DNA of 24,823 bases from JBOGFC01 sp050742155. Lineage in GTDB: Bacteria; Actinomycetota; Acidimicrobiia; Spongiisociales; JALYHC01. This document shows, piece after piece, positions 21,163 to 24,823 of this stretch. Below the pieces are notes generated by a model that saw only the letters and a list, made by a program, of their open reading frames with translations, was not told the origin of the DNA and made no database searches. Numbering within the stretch: position 1 is the first letter of the stretch; every line of letters starts with the position of its first letter. Position numbers and translations under genes: made by a program. The DNA is taken from positions 1 to 24,823 of the forward strand of contig JBOGFC010000130.1 in the NCBI GenBank assembly GCA_050742155.1, in the 5' to 3' direction.

Positions 21163-22794
21163 ATGGCAGCAAAAGACCTGAGATTCCATGAGGAGGCCCG
21201 CCGGGGCCTCGAGGCCGGCGTCAACAAGCTGGCCGACGTCGTCAAGGTCACCCTGGGCCCCAAGGGCCGCAACGTGGTCCTGGAGAAGAAGTGGGGCGCT
21301 CCCACCATCACCAATGACGGGGTGACCATCGCCAAGGAGATCGAGCTCGAGGACCCGTGGGAGAACATGGGCGCCAAGCTCGCCTACGAGGTGGCCAACA
21401 AGACCAACGAGGTAGCCGGCGACGGCACCACCACCGCCACCGTGCTCGCCCAGGCCATGGTGCGGGAGGGCCTCCGCCAGGTGGCGGCCGGGGCCAACCC
21501 GATGGGCCTCAAGCGGGGCATCGAGCAGGCCGTGGAGCGGGTGGTGGACACCATCCGTGAGTCGGCCCGGGAGATCGAGACCCGCGACGAGATCGCCCAC
21601 GTGGCGGCCAACTCGGCCGCCGACCCGGCCATCGGCGAGATCATCGCCGAGGCCATGGACAAGGTGGGCAAGGACGGGGTCATCACGGTGGAGGAGAGCC
21701 AGACCTTTGGCATGGAGCTCGAGTTCACCGAGGGCATGCAGTTCGACAAGGGCTTCATCTCGCCCTACTTCCTCACCGATCCCGACCGTCAGGAGGCGGT
21801 GCTGGAGGAGCCTTACCTCCTCATCGCCAACCAGAAGATCACCGCGGTGCACGACCTGCTGCCGGTGCTGGAGAAGGTCATGCAACACGGTAAGCCGCTG
21901 GTGGTGATCGCCGAGGACCTGGAGGGCGAAGCCCTGGCCACTCTGGTGGTCAACAAGATCCGGGGCACCTTCCAGTCGGTGGCCGTCAAGGCTCCCGGCT
22001 TCGGGGAGCGGCGCAAGGCCATGCTGCAGGACATCGCCATCCTCACCGGGGCTACCGTCATCTCCGAGGAGGTCGGCCTCAAGCTCGAGAACGTGACCGT
22101 GGACATGCTCGGCAAGGCCCGCAAGGTGATGGTCGACAAGGACGACACCACCATCGTGGACGGGGCCGGCTCGTCCGACGCCGTGGAGGGGCGCATCAAG
22201 CAGATCAAGCGAGAGATCGAGAACTCCGACTCCGACTGGGATCGCGAGAAGCTCTCCGAGCGCCTGGCCAAGCTGGCCGGGGGCGTGGCGGTGGTCAAGG
22301 TGGGCGCCGCCACCGAGGTGGAGCTCAAGGAGAAGAAGCACCGGATCGAGGACGCCCTCTCCGCCACCCGGGCGGCGGTGGAGGAGGGAATCGTGGCCGG
22401 GGGCGGCGTGGCCCTGCTGAGGGCCCAGGCGGTGCTCGACAAGATGCGGGGCGGTAGCGACGACGAGAAGACCGGCCGCCTCATCGTCCGCAAGGCGCTG
22501 GAGGAGCCCATGCGCCAGATCGCCGACAACGCCGGCTTCGAAGGCGGGGTGGTGGTCGAGCGGGTGCGAGAGCTCGATGGCCCCAAGGGCTTCAATGCCC
22601 AAAAGGGCGAGTACGAGGACCTGCTGTCCACCGGCATCGCCGACCCGGCCAAGGTGACCCGTTCGACGGTGCAGAACGCAGCTTCCATCGCGGCACTCCT
22701 CATCACCACCGAGGCGCTCATCGCCGAGCAGAAGGAAGAGGAGAAGATGCCGATGGGGGCCGCCGGCGGCGGCCACGGCATGAACGACTTCTAG
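21163..22794 (+). CDS. groEL: Chaperonin GroEL (Hsp60)
   Basis: This 543-aa subunit of the tetradecameric chaperonin carries the ATP-site motifs GPKGRNVVLEK (about 31-41) and GDGTTTATVLA (about 86-96), the apical-domain segment around 190-375 and the second nucleotide motif VVAGGGVALLRA-like stretch near 410. The tail is short, Met/Gly-rich with one His (GMNDF end), intermediate between the GGM tail of typical GroEL and His-rich tails of actinobacterial GroEL1. AGGAGG is upstream. It is co-transcribed with groES under CIRCE control and followed by a strong hairpin. Confidence 0.98.
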   Translation: MAAKDLRFHEEARRGLEAGVNKLADVVKVTLGPKGRNVVLEKKWGAPTITNDGVTIAKEIELEDPWENMGAKLAYEVANKTNEVAGDGTTTATVLAQAMVREGLRQVAAGANPMGLKRGIEQAVERVVDTIRESAREIETRDEIAHVAANSAADPAIGEIIAEAMDKVGKDGVITVEESQTFGMELEFTEGMQFDKGFISPYFLTDPDRQEAVLEEPYLLIANQKITAVHDLLPVLEKVMQHGKPLVVIAEDLEGEALATLVVNKIRGTFQSVAVKAPGFGERRKAMLQDIAILTGATVISEEVGLKLENVTVDMLGKARKVMVDKDDTTIVDGAGSSDAVEGRIKQIKREIENSDSDWDREKLSERLAKLAGGVAVVKVGAATEVELKEKKHRIEDALSATRAAVEEGIVAGGGVALLRAQAVLDKMRGGSDDEKTGRLIVRKALEEPMRQIADNAGFEGGVVVERVRELDGPKGFNAQKGEYEDLLSTGIADPAKVTRSTVQNAASIAALLITTEALIAEQKEEEKMPMGAAGGGHGMNDF

Positions 22795-22806
22795 CTCCTT
22801 GAACTT

Positions 22807-22827
22807 CCCTCCCCCTTCGGGGGAGGG
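22807..22827 (+). terminator. Stem-loop terminator after groEL
   Basis: CCCTCCCCC (22807-22815) pairs perfectly with GGGGGAGGG (22819-22827) around loop TTC, starting 13 bases after the groEL stop. No U tract follows. The stem is the same as in the tandem repeats at 1-60, so this may be a repeat family used as a terminator. Confidence 0.7.
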
Positions 22828-22860
22828 ATAGGGAGGGGGCTAGCCCGGCCGTTGAGAGCA

Positions 22861-22884
22861 GGGGCGGGCCGAAGGGCCCGCCCC
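22861..22884 (-). repeat. Perfect GC hairpin at the end of the acetyltransferase gene
   Basis: GGGGCGGGCC (22861-22870) and GGCCCGCCCC (22875-22884) form a 10-bp perfect stem with loop GAAG. It touches the stop codon of the minus-strand acetyltransferase gene and may terminate it. The sequence looks like a REP-type dispersed hairpin; copy number cannot be judged here. Confidence 0.7.
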
Positions 22885-23492
22885 TACACGCCGGCCATCC
22901 AGTTGGCGGCGGTATAGCGGTCCCGGTTCCGGCGATACTCGTGCTCCAGCAGCCCCCACACGGAGTGGTCGAGCCACACTCCCCGCACCCGGATCTCCTC
23001 CCGCAGCACCCCCTCGCGAATGAAGCCCAGCTTCTCGGCCACCCGCTCCGAGGAGAGGTTTCCCTCGGCGATGCGCAGCACCACCCGGTGCATCTCCAGC
23101 TCCTCGAAGGCCAGCTGCAGCACGGCGGTCACCCCCTCGGTGGCCACGTTCTGGCGGGTCTCTTCGGTCCGCACCCAGTAGCCGATCTCTCCGGCCCGGA
23201 AGGGATGGGAGAGGAACCAGAGCGACACGTTCCCCAGATGCCGCTGAGGGTGGGCCACCCGACGCACGGCGAAGTCGTAGGCCCGTCCCTCCTGCCAAGA
23301 CCGGATGCTGTCCCGCACGAAGTTGACCGCGTCCGGCCGCCCATAGCCCAGGTGCGCCCAGGGCAGCCACTGGTGGAGCTCGGGGATGGAGGCCAGGACC
23401 GCCTCGAGCAGCGGATCGACATCCCGGCGCTTGAAGGGGCGCAGGACGAAGCGGGGCGAGAAGCGGGGCCGGGTGGAGAGCGCCGATTCCAT
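22884..23492 (-). CDS. GNAT acetyltransferase of the RimJ/RimL type
   Basis: This 202-aa protein is a RimJ/RimL-like (Acetyltransf_3) N-acetyltransferase, probably acting on a protein N-terminus or a small amine. The N-terminal LRPFKRRDVDPLLEAV, the central GEIGYWVRTEETRQNVATEG (acetyl-CoA loop around 100-120) and the late SERVAEKLGFIREG (about 148-161) are family hallmarks. ATG 23492 has no Shine-Dalgarno but lies six bases after a TAGGCT -10-like hexamer, so a leaderless mRNA is likely. It is divergent from the Nudix gene. The specific substrate is unknown. Confidence 0.88.
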   Translation of the reverse strand: MESALSTRPRFSPRFVLRPFKRRDVDPLLEAVLASIPELHQWLPWAHLGYGRPDAVNFVRDSIRSWQEGRAYDFAVRRVAHPQRHLGNVSLWFLSHPFRAGEIGYWVRTEETRQNVATEGVTAVLQLAFEELEMHRVVLRIAEGNLSSERVAEKLGFIREGVLREEIRVRGVWLDHSVWGLLEHEYRRNRDRYTAANWMAGV

Positions 23493-23498
23493 GGGCTC

Positions 23499-23529
23499 AG
23501 CCTATCTGGCGCACGAAGGCTCTTAGCAT
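23499..23529. promoter_or_regulatory. Divergent promoters giving probable leaderless transcripts
   Basis: On the minus strand TAGGCT (23504-23499) ends six bases before the acetyltransferase ATG at 23492. On the plus strand TAGCAT (23524-23529) ends nine bases before the Nudix GTG at 23539. Both fit TANNNT, and neither gene has a visible Shine-Dalgarno sequence. No copy of the 11-bp repeat box is present. Confidence 0.45.
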
Positions 23530-23538
23530 GGCGCCCCG

Positions 23539-24084
23539 GTGGACGAGATCTGGCAGCGGCTGGAGCGACTTCCCTCTGCAATCCCGGAGTCGGAGCCGCC
23601 CCCCTCGGCGGCGGTGCTGATGCCGCTCTACGAAGACCAAGCGGGGCGGGTGCGGGTGGTGCTCATCAAGCGCCCCGACCACATGCCCACCCATGCCGGC
23701 CAGATCGCCTTCCCGGGTGGCATGTCAACCTCCGATGATTCCGACCTGGTGGCCACCGCCCTGCGGGAGGCATGGGAGGAGGTGGGGATCGTGCCTGAGG
23801 ACGTCCATGTGTTGGGATTTCTGCCCCCGGTCCAGGCGGCGCGGACCGAGCTCATTGTGGCCCCGGTGGTGGGAAGGCTGAGCTCCCCTCCCGAGCTGCG
23901 CCCCGACCCCAACGAGGTGGACCTGGTCCTGGAGCCGCCGCTGGAGGGATTCTTCGTGGAGGCGGGGTGGCGGTCAGAGGACTGGGGAGGCCATGAGCTG
24001 TGGTTCTTCGACTTCGAGGAAGAGGTCCTCTGGGGAGCCAGCGCCCGCATGATGCGCCAGCTGGTGGCTGCCGCCCAGGGGTGA
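23539..24084 (+). CDS. Nudix hydrolase, CoA-diphosphatase (NudL) type
   Basis: This 181-aa protein should hydrolyse coenzyme A or derivatives at the pyrophosphate. The CoA-hydrolase signature precedes the Nudix box: LIKRPDHMPTHAGQIAFPGG at about 42-61. The box then follows with Arg76-Glu77 and Glu80-Glu81-Val-Gly at the metal site. The G and first E of the generic box are replaced, as is usual in NudL proteins. GTG 23539 is the first in-frame start and gives a normal N-terminus; with no ribosome binding site, leaderless expression is likely. Substrate specificity is by family. Confidence 0.88.
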   Translation: MDEIWQRLERLPSAIPESEPPPSAAVLMPLYEDQAGRVRVVLIKRPDHMPTHAGQIAFPGGMSTSDDSDLVATALREAWEEVGIVPEDVHVLGFLPPVQAARTELIVAPVVGRLSSPPELRPDPNEVDLVLEPPLEGFFVEAGWRSEDWGGHELWFFDFEEEVLWGASARMMRQLVAAAQG

Positions 24085-24109
24085 TCTGCGCTCAGGGACC
24101 GAGTAGCCG

Positions 24110-24811
24110 CTAGTCGAGCCAGGCGGTGAGCAGGGGCGCGTAGAGGAGGGCCGGCAAGAGGTTGGCCACCCGGATGCGCCCCAGGCCGAGGAGGCGCAAG
24201 CCCACGCCGAGGAGCAGGATGCCTCCCGCCGAGGAGAGCGCCTCCACCATCGGCTGGTCGAGGGCGCCCGCAAGCAAGGAGGCCAGCCCGGCGATCCCTC
24301 CCTGGACCACCGCCACCGTCAGAGCGGCGGCGGCCACTCCCCAGCCGTAGACCGACGCGAAGGCGATCGAGGCGAAACCGTCCAGCCCCGACTTGACGAA
24401 GAGCAGCTCGGGGTCGCCCAGCCCGTCCTGGATGGAGCCGAGGACGGTGAGCGGACCGACGCAGAAGACCAGCGAGGCGATCACGAACCCCTCGCCGAAC
24501 CCGGCGCGGGTGCCGTCCTCCTCTGCTCGCCGCCGGCCCACCGCCAGTTCCCGGAAACGCTCTCCCACCCACTCCAGGCCGGCCTCGATCCGGAGGAGCT
24601 CACCGGTCAGGGCGCCCAGCAGGATGGCGGCCAGCACCACCACGAAGCGGTCCGAGGCGAGTGACTCCCGAAAGCCCAGGGCCAGGGTGAGCAGGCCGAG
24701 GGAGGCCATCACCGTCTGCCGCACCCGCTCCGGGAGCCGTCCTCCGAGGGCCGTGCCGATGGCCGCCCCGAGCAAGACGGTCCCGATGTTGGCCAGCGTG
24801 CCGATGAACAC
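24110..24811 (-). CDS. DUF554 membrane protein
   Basis: This 233-aa polytopic membrane protein matches the DUF554 (YdfK-like) family: GTLANIGTVLLGAAIGTALG at the N-terminus, LAAILLGALTGELLRIE, FCVGPLTVLGSIQDGL, DGFASIAFAS and SSAGGILLLGVGLRLLG are typical, with about six to seven helices. The function of the family is not established. GTG 24811 is the likely start because the family begins with this MxxGTL pattern; the frame remains open to the window edge, so an upstream start cannot be excluded. It converges on the Nudix gene with a 25-bp gap. Confidence 0.85.
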   Translation of the reverse strand: MFIGTLANIGTVLLGAAIGTALGGRLPERVRQTVMASLGLLTLALGFRESLASDRFVVVLAAILLGALTGELLRIEAGLEWVGERFRELAVGRRRAEEDGTRAGFGEGFVIASLVFCVGPLTVLGSIQDGLGDPELLFVKSGLDGFASIAFASVYGWGVAAAALTVAVVQGGIAGLASLLAGALDQPMVEALSSAGGILLLGVGLRLLGLGRIRVANLLPALLYAPLLTAWLD

Positions 24812-24823
24812 CCCGAAATCGTA

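Noticed and set aside
21058..22776. A 572-codon minus-strand open frame opposite groEL
   Set aside because: It is the usual antisense artefact of GC-biased codons; its translation is His/Leu/Gly/Asp-rich and groEL on the other strand is unambiguous.
22799..22804. TTGAAC after groEL as an eighth repeat box
   Set aside because: There is no second heptamer at 11 or 22 bp and no gene starts downstream in the right orientation.

Overview
The window is high-GC DNA (G+C-rich throughout, frequent GTG/TTG starts, tightly overlapping genes) from an actinobacterium, probably an uncultured lineage near Acidimicrobiia. The evidence is gene content and order (tsaE-tsaB-rimI-tsaD and groES-groEL behind a perfect CIRCE, a Septum_form-type lipoprotein, a BTAD regulator, lipoproteins with Thr/Ala/Pro-rich linkers). 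The phylum call is fairly safe; the class is a guess. There is no rRNA, tRNA, CRISPR array, insertion sequence or integrase, and no gene-free stretch longer than 300 bases.

Layout. (1) 1-3396: a compact plus-strand housekeeping operon: family-4 uracil-DNA glycosylase, tsaE, tsaB, rimI, tsaD. These cover t6A tRNA modification, ribosomal protein acetylation and uracil repair. (2) 3469-5685: a large TPR-wHTH-BTAD regulator. (3) 5741-20776: about 15 kb of mostly unrecognised envelope or secreted proteins in six or seven short transcription units on both strands: an NTase-like protein, lipoproteins, an RDD membrane protein, a PrsW-like intramembrane protease, a trypsin-like lipoprotein with a protease-less tandem paralogue, polytopic membrane proteins, a small secreted helical protein and an L-amino-acid-oxidase-like flavoenzyme. 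(4) 20791-22794: CIRCE, groES and groEL. (5) 22884-24811: a RimJ/L-type acetyltransferase, a NudL-type Nudix hydrolase and a DUF554 membrane protein.

The main observation is a promoter-associated element that recurs seven times in region 3 and was not found upstream of the housekeeping genes. Six copies are 45 bp long with the same geometry: three consecutive 11-bp units, the first and third being close to GTTCAACTCCC and 22 bp apart, then a -10-like hexamer exactly 10 bp after the last heptamer. The seventh copy, before the amine oxidase, is a variant. Direct heptamers at 11/22-bp spacing next to the -10 are the known architecture for OmpR/PhoB-fold winged-helix activators (SARP/BTAD regulators, PhoP). 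A BTAD regulator with such a domain heads the island. I infer, without proof, that the island is a regulon of that protein or of a PhoP-like one. In Mycobacterium tuberculosis tsaD and groES are adjacent, so the 17-kb block looks like an accessory insertion into a conserved neighbourhood.

Other structures worth noting: a 168-bp end-to-end imperfect palindrome with about 32-bp terminal arms between two genes (12804-12971), a nested palindrome inside the tsa operon, REP-like C/G-rich hairpins, a UDG lacking one expected Fe-S cysteine but ending in a sliding-clamp-binding motif, and a lipoprotein pair that differs by one trypsin domain.
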